DNA of 64,000 nucleotides from Sparassis latifolia (lineage: Eukaryota > Basidiomycota > Agaricomycetes > Polyporales > Sparassidaceae). This document shows positions 37,831 through 50,299 of this stretch, in pieces. Made by a program: the position numbers and the translations under genes. The stretch is from assembly GCA_018466975.1 (NCBI GenBank), contig CM031559.1, positions 310,001 to 374,000 on the forward strand. The letters are read 5' to 3'. The notes under the pieces were generated by a model. The model saw only the letters and a list, made by a program, of their open reading frames with translations. It had not been told where the DNA came from and searched no databases. The number at the start of each line of letters is the position of its first letter. The stretch's first letter is position 1.

Positions 37831-40077
37831 ATGGCCAACATCGGATCCTCCATGTATTCTGTAGCTGCATACTTGTGCGCATGCGCGGTCATATTGGTGC
37901 TCATATTAATTGGGCAGAGGCGGAAGTCTGCTTTACCTCTACCTCCTGGCCCTCCTGCGGATCCGATAATTGGACACCTTCGAAAGTTCTCTTTTGCTCG
38001 TCAGCATGAACTCTTCCGCGAATGGGCGACTAATTACGGTGAGGATTGGCGCTGTATTGAACTTTCTTTTTTTGATTCTAAGATATCTCATGATAGGAGA
38101 TATCTTCCATTTGCATATCTTAGGCCGCAACATCGTGGTCCTGAATTCTTTGCAAGTAGCTACTGACCTTATGGATAAACGGAGTGCCAAATACAGCGAC
38201 AGACCTTCATGCACCACCTTAGAGATGTAAGTACACCGCTAGCATTCTTGTCATTGCGTTGCCTTACAGAACATTTAGGATTGGGCTATGATGCGAATGT
38301 TGCATTCATGGAATACGGCCTGCGGTGGAAGAAACACCGCAAGATTTTCCGAGGATACTTCAACGAGAACGAGAGTCTTACGTATCGCGCGCAGCAGACT
38401 CAAGGAGCGCACGTACTTTTGAAGGATTTGATGATCTCGCCCCACAAATTCACTACCTTGACACAACGGTACGGTCCTCTTCCCTCGCTGACTCTTCAAG
38501 TGCCACGGATCAACTGAATCACTGCAGGTTTGCCATGCAGGGCGTCTTGGAGATAGCGTACGGCCATCAGGTGCATTCTGATGACGACATCTACGTCGAA
38601 CTCACAGCAGGTGCGCTGCATGGTATTGACGAGGCGAAACTTGGTGTCTCGCTGGTCGACTTTTTCCCCTTCCGTGCGTCTTGCGTCCGCCCATTCCATG
38701 TAGTATGACAGGACTGATCGTGACCCTAGTGGTCCATCTCCCCCATTGGCTACCCGGATGTTCGTTTCTCACTGCCGCGGCACGTCGTTGGGGCCCTGTT
38801 ACACGGGAAATGCACGACTACCCATTCAACGACGTGTTGAAACAGATGGTACTCATCACTATATATGCTCGTCTGAACTTCAAATACTCTAGCCCGCAGG
38901 ATGCGGACATCGCTCGTCCATCGTTTCTATCTTCATATCTGGAGAGATACAAGACGGAAGGTGCGAAAGATTACGATTTGGATGACCTCAAAGGCGCGGC
39001 TGGCACCATCCTCACTGGTGAGTCCTCCGATCATGTTGCGCGGTCATACATTATCTGACCCTCGAGTCAGCTGGTGCCGAAACGGTGGGAATCTCGTTCA
39101 TTCACTGATATTTCTCTTTACTGAACCCACTTCAGACATGGTCCCTCATCCAAACCTTCTACTTCTGCATGCTCCTGTTCCCAGAGGTGCAGCGCAGAGC
39201 GCAGGCGGAAATTGACCAAGTGATAGGTCCCGATAGACTACCGGATTTCAGCGACCGCGATGCGCTGCCTTTCGTAGAGTGCATCTTACAAGAGACTATG
39301 AGGTACGTTGCTACTCGCATCCATGCGAGAGCACCCAGTGACCCGTCATGTGTCTCAGATGGCATCCTGCGACCCCTCATGGTTAGTGCCATTGTCGTGG
39401 GGTCGAGTTGATCGACAGTTTGCTGATCTTCCACATCTGGGCATCGCGCACATGTCTGTTGACGATGATATATACAATGGGATGTTCATCCCGAAGGGTT
39501 CGATCGTAATCCCCAATGTCATGTAAGTGCAACCGTCGCTGGTGTGAAATGTTTTTCCGGGCCTGAGCATTGTTTGTCTGTGCTCCAGGGCCATGAGTCG
39601 TGACGAGACGATGTACAAGGATGCAGAGGCCTTCTATCCCGAGCGCTTTCTCCCCGCACCTGCAGGTCCCGGCGAGCCGTATCTTGGCGCCGTCTTTGGG
39701 TTCGGTCGGCGGTATGTATCCACATCTCCTGAAAGTACTACAGATAGGTCGCTTTACTTACGCCGTCCTTACAGAATTTGCCCTGGAAGGTACTTCGCAG
39801 ACAATGGCGCGTGGATCGTCGTCGCGACTGTTCTCGCGACCTTCGATATTTGTAAGGCTGTCGCCAAGGATGGGAGGGCCATTGAGCCGGACGTGGCATT
39901 CACGACGGAGGGGCTGGCAAGGTATGCATCCCAGGAACTCGGAGGCGACATGGCGATTCACTGATATGGTATGGTCACTTTCGCAGCCGTCCAAAACCGT
40001 TTGAATGTGTGTTTCGACCTCGCTCGGAGATGGCGAAGAAGCTGATCATGCAAACCGCGAATTTGGGTGAGGATTAA
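37831..40077 (+). CDS. Cytochrome P450 monooxygenase, reading frame possibly broken
   Basis: ATG 37831 gives an N-terminal membrane anchor (SVAAYLCACAVILVLILIG) and the Pro-rich hinge LPPGPPADPIIGH, so the enzyme would sit on the ER. Exons separated by short introns then give GLRWKKHRKIF (C helix), the I helix AGAETTW (39065-39125), the K helix ETMR (near 39300), YPERFLP and the haem-binding FGFGRRICPG (about 39700-39790). The last exon ends RPKPFECVFRPRS...GED with TAA 40075-40077. P450s insert one oxygen atom using NADPH-P450 reductase. Two splice problems stand out. The intron from 38227 rejoins one base out of frame with either nearby acceptor. The intron starting 39382 has a good donor and CTGAT branch site but ends TCTGG, not AG, at 39440. 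It is either a recent pseudogene or read through non-canonical splicing. The CYP family was not determined. Confidence 0.88.
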
Positions 40078-43000
40078 TCTTACACTGATAACGCTGTGAG
40101 CTTCCCAATTTGCACGAATCGTTCACGGGAGAGAATGTATATATATTGTGCCGTACTCAAATATGTGAGAATGACATATGAGGCTCGATAGAAATGCTGT
40201 AAGGAAGCATGTTTGTATTACACAGTGAAGTTGGAGGGCCGAAGATCGTCGGCCAGCTAATTGAAGCTATGTCATATAACCGGAATTCGAAGTTGAAGTC
40301 CACGCCAAGGACGGTGTTAACAGAAAGCCTGCGACAGGGTAGGATAGAGTCCACCAATGTCCGATCCTCGCTATCCCAGCCATGTCAGTATATACTAACT
40401 TGCGGACGTCCGGCGCTTTAGTTTTGGGCGAATAATCGAAGGAATGACAGAGTCGGAGAAGAACATAAGAACGCACCAACTAGTAAGCTATCAGCTCCAA
40501 GATACTCTCGACATTGAGAGACCCCAGAGGTACCCTGGTATGACCTAGCACCTTGCGAGGGTACTGACTCGGAGGGAAAAAGAAGAAAGAGGAGAAGAAT
40601 ACCTCTTATGGCTGCATCATCCAAATACCTGTGGTAACTTTATTCTGGTGTAGCGATGAGAAGTGCAGTTAACTGAGCACCACAATTGTATAGCTACGTA
40701 TATACGTCCGGTTCCGTAAGAATAAACTGCGTTTGTCGACTGGATGTGCGGGCATCTTCATATCACGTGGGCGCGTCACCTGGATCTGAGATTCCAGCTC
40801 GCTGTCGATACTCCATCGTCCAGCTCTTCATAAGTTATATCTGCCCTGTCAATACGCTTGCGCTTCGGCTTACGTCTAGTCGTTCAAACATACGTGAATG
40901 TCCATGAAGCGAAGACCGGAAGAGTCCTGTCCTGGCACCAACCCTCTTCGTCTTGTCGACGCCAGCTTCCTTCGCCGTGACATTGCACTCGCACCTGTTG
41001 CCGATACACGACACACAAGGATCGTGATCAGGTTGTCTATTGTACCGAGAACTTAGGATAGATAGAAGGGATGGGTCTAGTGGCAGAGGAAAGATCGGAC
41101 AAGGCGACGATGAAAAGGAAGTCCTCGTCAGTTATCCCTCTCAATATTACATCGAGGTTGTTTCCGTGGTGGCGCTTTCATTGATGGTGTGTCTCGTTGT
41201 GCGTGTTTTCCTGATGTCTTGTTCGCGGTTCTCGATGACCCGCCTTTCGTTTACATGGCATCTGGTTCAGAGGGTGAAGAGGAAGATGCCGAGCGGATGC
41301 GCTGACACGTCGCAGAACGTGAAGTGTAAATTGCAACGGAAACTCATCAGCGTGTTCGCTGGAGATCTATTGCATGTCTTTGGACAAGGGGCATCTATTT
41401 TCCATGCCTGCTCGTCATCGTCGTTTCTTGCCATGCGATGGTTCGTGTATCTCCTGTTCAGCATGACAAGATATGAGTGTCGACACTGGCTCGCACAGCG
41501 CTGTTTCGTTTAACATGTTATGAGTTTCGGTTCGGGTACGGAGATCCTGTTCAGCTGGAGCTCTTAGCGTTGTGCGATCCGATTGCCTGCAAGTTCAGGA
41601 TGGACCCGCGTTCGGCGCGGAGCTCTTGTCTAGCAGATGGGTCAGACGCTCTTAGGGTTTGAGTGTCGTCTGCTTGACTGCGGAGTAGTGCGGGACATAG
41701 ATCTCCGCGGATTGTGCGTGCTCTAGGGTCTTGACGTCTTCGAGCTTTCTAGACGATATCTCTTTTCTCAGATGTTTGATACTAGCATGATCTATATTGA
41801 ACGTGGCGAAAGTAGAAGAACAGCATCAGGAACGTGACATTCACGTCGCAAAAATACTTCCTCTGATTGCATCACACCCAGCGCTGCATTTTATGCACCT
41901 CATTCTCGTTGTCCGATGTAGAACTGAGCGCTTTTGACATCCGAGAGCGTCCTGTTTCTTCTGTGTGAGCCCCTTATGTCAGTCTACTCGAGTGATTCCT
42001 TGTGGGGGTCTACCCGAAGCTGCATACATTGTGCCATTACTCTATGGTTCTATCACGTCTTGGGTAAGACCTAGACATTGGAATCACAATCTCTGAGCTG
42101 CTAATACTTGTAAACGGGGCAGCGGTACTCCTCGCGCACGCTGTTGGAACACCTGCCACTGCATCGGGAGCAAGTTGGATGGCCACTTTGGTCGAGCGCC
42201 CGACGTTCGATTTTTGATTCTTGATTTTCAATATCTAACGTTGAAGCATGGAAATGGGTGCGTGTGCAGTGATGCAACAGTGACACTGCAGTAGTCAGCT
42301 TACAGAAGCGCATAGAAAGAAAGCATGTTAAGTATCTGGAGCATCTCTTTCTGTCTTGGGTGAGGTCTCAAACTGTTGACAATCCGGCCGTGCTTTGATG
42401 TTGACTACGGTTCATTATGCCATTCAGCAACATACCTTGTCGAGCCGAGCCATCGGGGTCCATTCGAAGGAATGGCTTTGTGCTCTGCTTACGGGGCGCT
42501 TTAGCTGCGCACGGCCCATGCTTCGATCTATTGTTCAATAAGGTTTTGGTCCAGTGGCGATGCTTGTGCTAATGATCGGAAGCCAAGGCCGTTGCTTATC
42601 CTTGTGGCCACCGGCACGGTCAGTCAGGTATATAAGACGCTGCTCTCTTTTTCCTCTGTCCTCAGACCACCCACTCCTCCTACACCTTTAAACCCACCTA
42701 TGATTCACTCCCAACTCGACACGGGGCCGTACGCCCTCATAGGATACATCCTCCAACGTTTCGCGCATCGCGAACCGCACACGTTAGTCCTATGCACAGG
42801 AAGGTGAGACCTTATGTTCATTGAAGATCAAGATTCGCTGACACGAAGCTGCAGTGCTCCCTGTTGACACTGCTTTCCGCCCGCACAACGACCCGATAGC
42901 GGGACGACTAGCCTTCATTGCCCAGGGTTCGAGTTCACCGGGAGTGGCTTGTCATCATGGCGACTGCAGTAGACCAGTTCGAGAAAGAATTGAAGCTGAT

Positions 43001-43650
43001 AGTCGCAGCGCACCAAACCATCCTGTCTACACCAGTGCGACACTTCCCAATCCAATTTCTAATGCACCCGCAATGGCCGAACTCATCTTGTTCACTCTAT
43101 TCGTGGTCTTCTTCCGTCATTGCAGTGCTTCGGAAACTTCGACCTCGTCTACACCGATCAACGACAGTACTTCCCCGCCGTCCGCCATCCAATGCTCTCT
43201 ACAGTTCTTGCGAAACCGTCGATGTTGATCTTTTCTCGGGCTATTCTCATTCTTTTTGTTTAGGGCCTGTTGAATATCTTTCTCTTCATATCGCTGTAAC
43301 GTACAATATGAGTACATCAGATTTTTCTGTGTGCTACGTAGTATACATTACTGTAGTATCTGATACACTTAAACAAACTGGTGAACTCCACTTTGTTGTT
43401 GGTGTTCAACCTCAAGCGACGCCTGCCACGCATTAGATCCAGAGTAAAGTTACCGATTGTGGAGGTCTACATGCGCGATTGAGTACAGAGTCAAGAGGGA
43501 TGATACATATTATTGAATGGTGACAGGATCATGATACCGCGTCGCATCGTGTTGACATCACGTGTGCGCGGTCGGAGGTGACTGTAGCCACAGTCGACCC
43601 TAGTCGACCTTGTTCGAATTGTCGACTACGAACGCTAAATGTATAATCAG
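40078..43650. other. Long region without a recognised gene
   Basis: Several frames of 60-170 codons exist (41040-41513 the longest on +), but none shows family motifs. The most protein-like pieces are ATG 42700 (MIHSQLDTGPYALIGYILQ...) and a following frame from 42854 (VLPVDTAFRPHNDPIAGRL...). I could not join these two in phase. Motifs ATCACGTGGGCGCGT (40762) and GTTGACATCACGTGTGCGCG (43551) may be promoter sites. Confidence 0.4.
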
Positions 43651-44057
43651 TGGATGCCTTCCCGTAGCCGTTTAGAGACATTCTAAAGCTAAATTTCGTC
43701 TCTAAATCACTCCGGCACGTCGGCCAATTGATCTGCGAAGAGCCTGTGAACAAAGTGAGACCTTTCTAAACCTTATATCTGGAAGGGGGGGTCGACCCCC
43801 CCTTCCAGATTCTAAACGTCTCCCTAAACTATATTTTCGACCTCCGCACCCTCGCAACCCCCATCATCGCCTATATTTGGTGTTATGCATCACTTACATC
43901 ATCTTGCCGTTCATCCTCCGACCGTCTAGAACTTGATTTAGTGATCATGGTCTCACGTCGTTACGGTCTCGCAAATCTTGCTGTTCCGACACAGTGGGGC
44001 ATTTCGTAGTCCGCTTTATGATTTAGAAATGCTCTAAATCCTACGGGAAGGCATCCA
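43651..44057. mobile_element. MITE-like element with ~40-bp inverted ends
   Basis: TGGATGCCTTCCCGTAG at 43651 is exactly repeated, inverted, ending at 44057. The similarity continues inward as TTTAGAG and ATTCTAAA/ATTTCTAAA words. The ~407-bp interior lacks a gene and contains the 34-bp perfect palindrome at 43777-43810. No clean target duplication is visible, so the superfamily is undetermined. Confidence 0.8.
43777..43810. repeat. 34-bp perfect palindrome with G7/C7 arms
   Basis: ATCTGGAAGGGGGGGTC is followed immediately by its exact reverse complement, centred on the SalI-type site GTCGAC. Confidence 0.97.
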
Positions 44058-47000
44058 GTCTTTCTTTGAATTTCCTCAGCACGGATCATGGGTACCTGTG
44101 CAAGTCTTTGTGCATGTATCAATCCCCGCCAATATTTGCCTCCACCGTGACGTGGCTCGTACTTTGGGTTCCCTACTTCTGAGCGCAGTGCACTGTCTGA
44201 GAAGGTTTTGTCTTCAGATAACTCAGCACAGCGCGTCCTGTCTCTTCTACTGTCTGTCGCCCGTCACTCTGTCCGTGTCCCCGTCTGGCCCTATGAAGAA
44301 CGGAATAAAGCAATAACATGCTTGATCTTGTGATACAGCTCGGTCCGTCTTTTCTACGGAGCTACAGATCTATCGTAAACCTGGACTGAGTACCTCGTAA
44401 GCCACCCACTTCCCCGATCCGCGCTCATCTTCGGCTGATGAACCCTGACTGCTGTTCGCAGTGACGTTGTGGTCACCGCGTCGCGCAAGCTTTATTGCTC
44501 CTAAGAACTGCGGCACTCGTCGACTCCCTTAGTAGAAAATTTTTATCGCAGGTTTATCCCTGGATGAGTCGTGTCCTCCCGGCCTCGACGTGTTCCGGCG
44601 CCCGTTGACACTTACGCTAACTTCGAGTGCGGATGTATCGTACCGTCCCTTCCTTGCTGTGTTATGCTGGACGATCTCCACCTTATCAACCTCCGGACGT
44701 CCCACCTCTGTGAATCCCAATTGTCTGCTTTTCGCGCACGCGTCCTAGAAAATCCACAGCTGGTCAATCCTATCACATTCTTCCTCACGTTTACGATCGC
44801 AGGTGCCTACCCGCACGGATGTCAATCCGAACGAGCAAATGGTGAGTTTGCAGACCACTGTTGCAGTTCTGGTACAGGCTAGCACATGCATGCAGCGTCC
44901 CGCTCGGATCGTAGGACGCGTGGGACATACAAACCATTCGCGAAACAGGCAGATTCCTTCGCAGTCGTTCAGCTACTGTCTTACGGATTGCGAGAATGCT
45001 CTTTAAGTTCGTTTGCATACTCCTGCTGTTTTGCTATGATCTGAATCTTTGTTTTCCAGAGGAAAAATTGGAATAACAACTTGTCTAAAGCGTGTGATTA
45101 TGTCACTTCGATTACTCACTCGGCCCACTCTATCGAGCACTGACAATGAGAAGTTTTCCTGTGCCGTGGAATCTATTTTCTCTGTCTTTCTTATTGCGGA
45201 TACGTGCTGATTTGGTTGGTTTCGAGTCTCTTGTGCAGTACCCCTCGTTTTCACCTAGCAATTTCACTCTCAAAAGGGATGTATCGATGGACATTGTCTG
45301 CCTCTCGTCTTTGATGTGCCACTGTCGCCACTTATTCCGTCCTTACTCGGACACCTTTTTGTCAAAGTTGCCGCTCTTTAGCGGGACTATATGGTCTGCT
45401 TCTGTGTTGTTGTCCGGCACGGGCTTCTATTGTTTTCCGAGGATTTCCGCCACTGTCTCCTTTGTGTGCCGGAGTGGCAGAGTCCTTCCATTGAATGATT
45501 CCTTTGTTCGTTGCATTCTCTGTGATTCCATGGTCTGAATGGTATAAAAGCGCGGTGTCTGTTGCTCATAAGGCACCATTCACTCTTCGTCTCTACCGAG
45601 CCAGCCCATTAGACTTCCTTTGCCCTTCTTACAGTCTGCACAATCAAGAGCATTCACGAGTCCAAGCACATGAGCACGATTGTCGTCTACTTTGTCAGTC
45701 GACGTGCGAACGCTGCACACGAGTCACTCGTAAGTTGCTTTTGTTGTCTCGCTTCTCTCCCCTCCTCATTGGCATGGTGATCCACTGCGACTGCGAATGT
45801 AGCTCTTCTCTTCTGTCGAGCCCTCTCGCGCGCCTCCGGAGTTGTCGGTATGGTGGGAACCTATCCGTCGTTCTGTCTCTTTCTCCACTCGTACAGCTTC
45901 ACATTGGGTCAGGATACATTTGTATCCTCTAGCGGGCGATGCCAAGACACATGGTGATATACTGAGCAGATCCTCCCTGCAATTCCATGGCTCCTCGTGA
46001 GTTGTTCCTCTTACAACGGTCCTCTCTTGTGCGCTTCCTGACTTTCTCTGTCTTCTTTGCAGGTAGTTGAGCATGACCATTCAATTTTTCCAGATGGCGA
46101 GGACGTAGATTTACATGCACCTCATCATCATGTGGATCTGCGTGAAATGGACGTACGGTGATACCTATGTGATCTTCCGGGTGTGAACGCCCTGCCATCT
46201 GGTGAGTAGCCCGTCAGGTGCAAGTGTCTGACTCATTCTTCCGAGCGCCGGTCCGTATGCAAGTACTAATGCGTCATTACAGTCAGTGTGGCCAGTAACT
46301 CTATTCCCAGCAGCTTGCGTTTTGCATAAGGCCTGTTGGATGACCCGCAAGCATTCTCTGAATATCACTAGGCCAGGATGTTCCTGGTGCGCAATGTCGG
46401 ATAGTGGGCCCCTCCTCTGTACAATGTGTTTCTCCCCATTTTATTCTTATCCTCGATGCTACAGACTCACGCCATGAGTTGCGCTGTGACCTGTGTCGAT
46501 GCTGAGACACCCTCAATGCTTGCTGCTTACTCCACCTAGAACCCAGGGCTCAATCTCCAACCAGCAGGCCAGAAGACAGTGCAAGTCCTATGCAAGTCCG
46601 TGTTTCCTGTTTATTAGTTCTCCTGTGTGACATTGCTTGCAGGCCCAAGGTCAGATAATCATATCGTCCAAAGGTTCGAGTATGCAGAACGTCCGGCAAT
46701 TTCGTCGCTAGAACTGTTCTGGCGACCATATTTCAGAACGTCCTGCATGCTCTTTCCGAAACTCGATGATTTTGTGTTCTTTATTTTGTCTGGCGGTGTA
46801 CTTTCTGAACTGCATAATGTCCGAGTAGACAATATTGGCCTGTCTCGATGTGATTAAAAAGAGAAATCTGTCTTGGGCGGTATGCCAGCACAAACACTAA
46901 AGAAAAAAGCAGACACGGCGAGCGTATGTGAAGTGCACCGAGTTCTGGACATTGAAGTCAGACGATCAATTGTTTGATGCAGCTCAGCGCGTCGGTGCAT

Positions 47001-47242
47001 AGTGTACATGCCAGTACTTGATGCCACGACTCCAGGGCATTCACGCGTTGACATCACGTGGGCGCGTAAAGAGCTTGCCCGGGCCGTTACGCGTTACCTA
47101 TGACGGTAGTCTCGTCTTCGCTGGCGACAGCCATCACAATCGATGAATCCCTCATACATATCGGTCGTCCAAGCAAGCTTGAATATTCTCTGCTGTCACC
47201 CTTACTGGATTATTCCCCGTCTCTCAACCTCGGCTTGTATCG
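44058..47242. other. Region without a recognised gene
   Basis: Pyrimidine-rich, with many short frames (for example 44571-44882 and 45146-45538) and splice-like GT/AG pairs, but no protein family motifs. It could hold transcribed non-coding sequence. The motif GTTGACATCACGTGGGCGCG lies at 47048. Confidence 0.35.
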
Positions 47243-47554
47243 ATGACAGGCTTTGGCAGCGTGGCCGCCACTCACGCTAGCGAAGCGCAAATCTTCAAAA
47301 AATCTACTTCTCACATTGAGAAGCTTTTGAACTGGTTGCGCAGTTATCAGATTGAGCGTCGGGCTCTGCGTCTACTTGTCAAAACTCTTGTCTCTGCCTT
47401 TGTCTGGGAGTGCCGACAAAGAAAAATTTCTGTCAGAGCAACTGGGTTGTCCGTGGTCCTGGGGGCTTGTGCCGGACTGTTCGAAGTAAGTCTTAATAAT
47501 CCAATGTTCGATGTCTACCCTAGTGTGCTAATGATTTACCACGGGATGGCGTAG
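47243..47554 (+). CDS. Small hypothetical protein
   Basis: ATG 47243 begins a 103-codon frame (MTGFGSVAATHASEAQIFKK...) with an amphipathic, Arg/Leu-rich middle (LRSYQIERRALRLLVKTLV) and a hydrophobic GLSVVLGACAGLF segment. A consensus donor GTAAGTCTT follows GLFE at about 47485, so a further exon is likely and the C-terminus as read is probably intron. It lies 195 bp after the CACGTGGGCGCG motif. No family recognised. Confidence 0.4.
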   Translation: MTGFGSVAATHASEAQIFKKSTSHIEKLLNWLRSYQIERRALRLLVKTLVSAFVWECRQRKISVRATGLSVVLGACAGLFEVSLNNPMFDVYPSVLMIYHGMA

Positions 47555-47888
47555 GGAATTACCCATTTCAGGCATAATCGATGCGCTAGTTTCCTAGAAA
47601 TTCATTAGCTTTCTCGGTCGCATTCCGACACGTTGACTCTCACACATCTGGCCGCCCCTCGTCTCTCTCTGAGCTCTCTCTCTGTCATGCCATGCTATCG
47701 TGTTGAGCATCTCATGTCGTGCACGAACCTGTAACCGTGGACATTAGAAGCTTTATATGCAAGCTCTCCTCAGACTGATCACCAAAGAAACATAATTGGA
47801 TTGGCATCGTAAGTTTCAAGTCAAAAGGGAAAACAGCGACTGCTAGCTACTATAAGATTAATAGGCGCGAATCGGTGCACACGACAAT
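47555..47888. other. Spacer
   Basis: No gene seen. It would contain the 3' ends of the facing flanking genes. Confidence 0.4.
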
Positions 47889-49562
47889 TCAACTTATCAA
47901 AGAGGTGCGTACTTCCTGCCAGTTGATTCGCCAACTCTCGCTTCCCTGTGCTTCAGTCGCCAGTGCGTCCTCACCCTCGATGCTCAGTCTCCTCAGTCCA
48001 GGGAATATACGCAGCAAATAATCCAGGACAAACTGGGGGTTCTCGTTGTACCCCGGACCAACGTGTAAATCCAGCCAACGGGATTGAAACAACTCAGGAT
48101 CCGGCAGAGGGCCGATCTCCTCATCGTTCGCAGTGATGTCCAGTGCGATCATCTCGAGATCGGGGCAGTGCCGCGCCAAAGGAATTAGGCCCGACAGTGG
48201 AACAAAACTGCAGGATTCAGTATCGCTTCCGTGCATCAAGCACAGTTCTTTGATGTGCGGAAGCACAGACGAAACATTGATCAGGAAGCCCACGTTGATT
48301 TCGAGATGTCGAGTGCGAATCTTGAGGGACGTGAGACTCGTTATGGATAGAGCCGGTTCTAACGTAGCTGAAGTGATCTTGTAGGACTGCAGTTCGGAAC
48401 CAGCTATATGTTCATGATAGCTCGTTATAGATCCAATGGTTTGGAATTCAACGTTCACCAGAGTGAACGGAGTGCCAGCGAGAAATTGGAAGTATTTGTG
48501 GAGATCCTCCTCCAGGGGACATACATCGACGTGGAGCGCGATCTCAATCAGCGGAGACGTGATGGCACTGACGAACGCATCGATATGCTCGCCAACCTGC
48601 TTCGACATTATCCGGAGGTGTTGCAGCGCCGGGAATCCGTTGTCCATTCGGGCTAGCGGTGTACGGAGGCCATCAGGATCCACATAGAGGGATAATTGGT
48701 TCAACGAAGGCAACATTGCAAGGATAAGGGCATCACTGGGAAGGAGGCTTTGCCTTCTCAGAGACAAGACTCGAAGCTTCGCCATATGCTCTGTAAGCGA
48801 CGAAGCGACGAATCTTGCTCCATCTATGTTGGCCGTAATGTGGAGCTGCTCAAGCTCGGGTAAACGCGGGAGGATATTCGTGAGTACCTCTGTCAAATTC
48901 TGCGTGTTGCCGCTTAGCTTCAGCTTCTTCAGGAGACGGCCAGGTAGTTTCGTAACTGAAGCGAAAGACTGCTTGTCTAGTTGGTGCCATTCCAGAGCAC
49001 GAAGTTGCGGAAGTAGGCCATAGGGTAACGACCACTTGCTGAAGATGCGTGACATCACTTCATCGGTGAGAAAAACCGGGATGAAGTTACTGTATTCCAC
49101 TTCAAGCGTTCTGATGCGCCAAGCATAGCGTAAGAAGCGTTCTTCAGATTGGCGATCGATATCGAGAGAACCTATCAATTTCTACAATGATAGCTCAGTC
49201 ATGTACGAGAACACAGCGCGATGAAATGAGTTACTCACGAATACATATCGCACTTGCCTCCCACGACGCGCTTCTATCCGGTCGATCCGCCACTCCTCGC
49301 ATGGAAGTATCTTGAACAAGGGTAACAGTGACTTCATATCTTTCCAAAGGATGTCTAGTGCCGGCTCGGAGGTATCTTTGCAGGTGCACGCGAGGTTGAC
49401 GATGCTACGCTTCTGCCCTACATCGTATAGGTGTCGTATGATCTCCCGAAACAGGTCGTCGTTCCATAGGCATATGGTGGCCTTCGTATCTTCGTCCGGT
49501 GCCGTACTCGGTGGCTCGATATAAGGTTGAGACTTCGCGGTCACGTTGATTTCATGAGACAT
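47889..49562 (-). CDS. F-box/LRR-like protein
   Basis: Exon 1 (49562-49239) encodes a short disordered start and an F-box-like segment (LWNDDLFREIIRHLYDVGQKRSIVNLACTCKD...LDILWKDM). After a 57-nt intron (GTGAGT...TTGTAG, about 49238-49182), exon 2 (to TGA 47889) carries about 430 residues with irregular leucine-rich repeats (LPQLRALEW, LPELEQLHITAN, MLPSLNQLSLY, SLTSLKIR, LPHIKELCLM, FPGLRRLSIEG). The total is about 538 residues, usual for agaricomycete F-box proteins. F-box proteins bind Skp1 in SCF ubiquitin ligases and use the repeat part to pick substrates; the substrate is unknown. The frame is intact and both splice sites are canonical. Confidence 0.88.
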
Positions 49563-50299
49563 GGTGAGAATTAAGAGGCTCGATGTGCACGTCCAGGTGA
49601 AGGGAATGAGCAGAATATTAGCCGGCAGAGAGCAGCAGTGTCTTGAACATTTTGAGTGTGGCTTCGGCTAATAATTATATACTCCGGTTGACGGAGACAG
49701 CGGTTGTTCGGCGCGAAGGAGAAATGTCAACACAATATCCATAGAAGGAGTGATGCGTGGGCTTACCGATGGAGCGGGAAATAAGCTAAAAAGACAATGC
49801 TTCGGACTCAGCGGTGAGGCGTAAGCACGGCCTCATGGGATGAACCAGCAAACAGGACGGATTACTTGCAACTGTTAACATGCCCCAGTCAGAATTAAAA
49901 CTATTTCAGCTGTTGCTCACGTACTGAAAAAGTTGACTTTGCATGCTCTGGACATCGACCAAACGCCGCAGTACTGAAGTGTGGTACGTACGCTGAGGAT
50001 TGAGTATCACTATTCGACAACTAAAAAAGATATCTTATGATACATCAGATTTTGAAGATTCCGAGAACTAGTAAGTGCTCAAAACATTTGTCCCGCGAGG
50101 CGTGCCATCCATCTTGTAGCTGCACTAGGCACTGAGCACACAAGACGTAAAATCCGGATTCAAGGTATAGCAAGTCCTCATCATAGCGGTTGCAGATGTG
50201 AAACGTAATCTTATGGAGTCAGCCAACAAGGGTATGAAGCGAATAGGAGAAACAAGCACCTGGCGGATCGGCTCTGCTTTACACCGTCTCCAGCACGAT
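49563..50299. other. Spacer upstream of the F-box gene
   Basis: No gene recognised; it includes the F-box gene promoter. Confidence 0.4.

Noticed and set aside
41040..41513. 157-codon ORF on the plus strand
   Set aside because: No family motif, mixed composition, no supporting splice sites. It is best treated as chance.
42854..43436. Overlapping frames from 42854 and 42918 as one gene
   Set aside because: Both look partly protein-like, but they cannot both be coding and neither joins in phase with the exon at 42700. Left unassigned.
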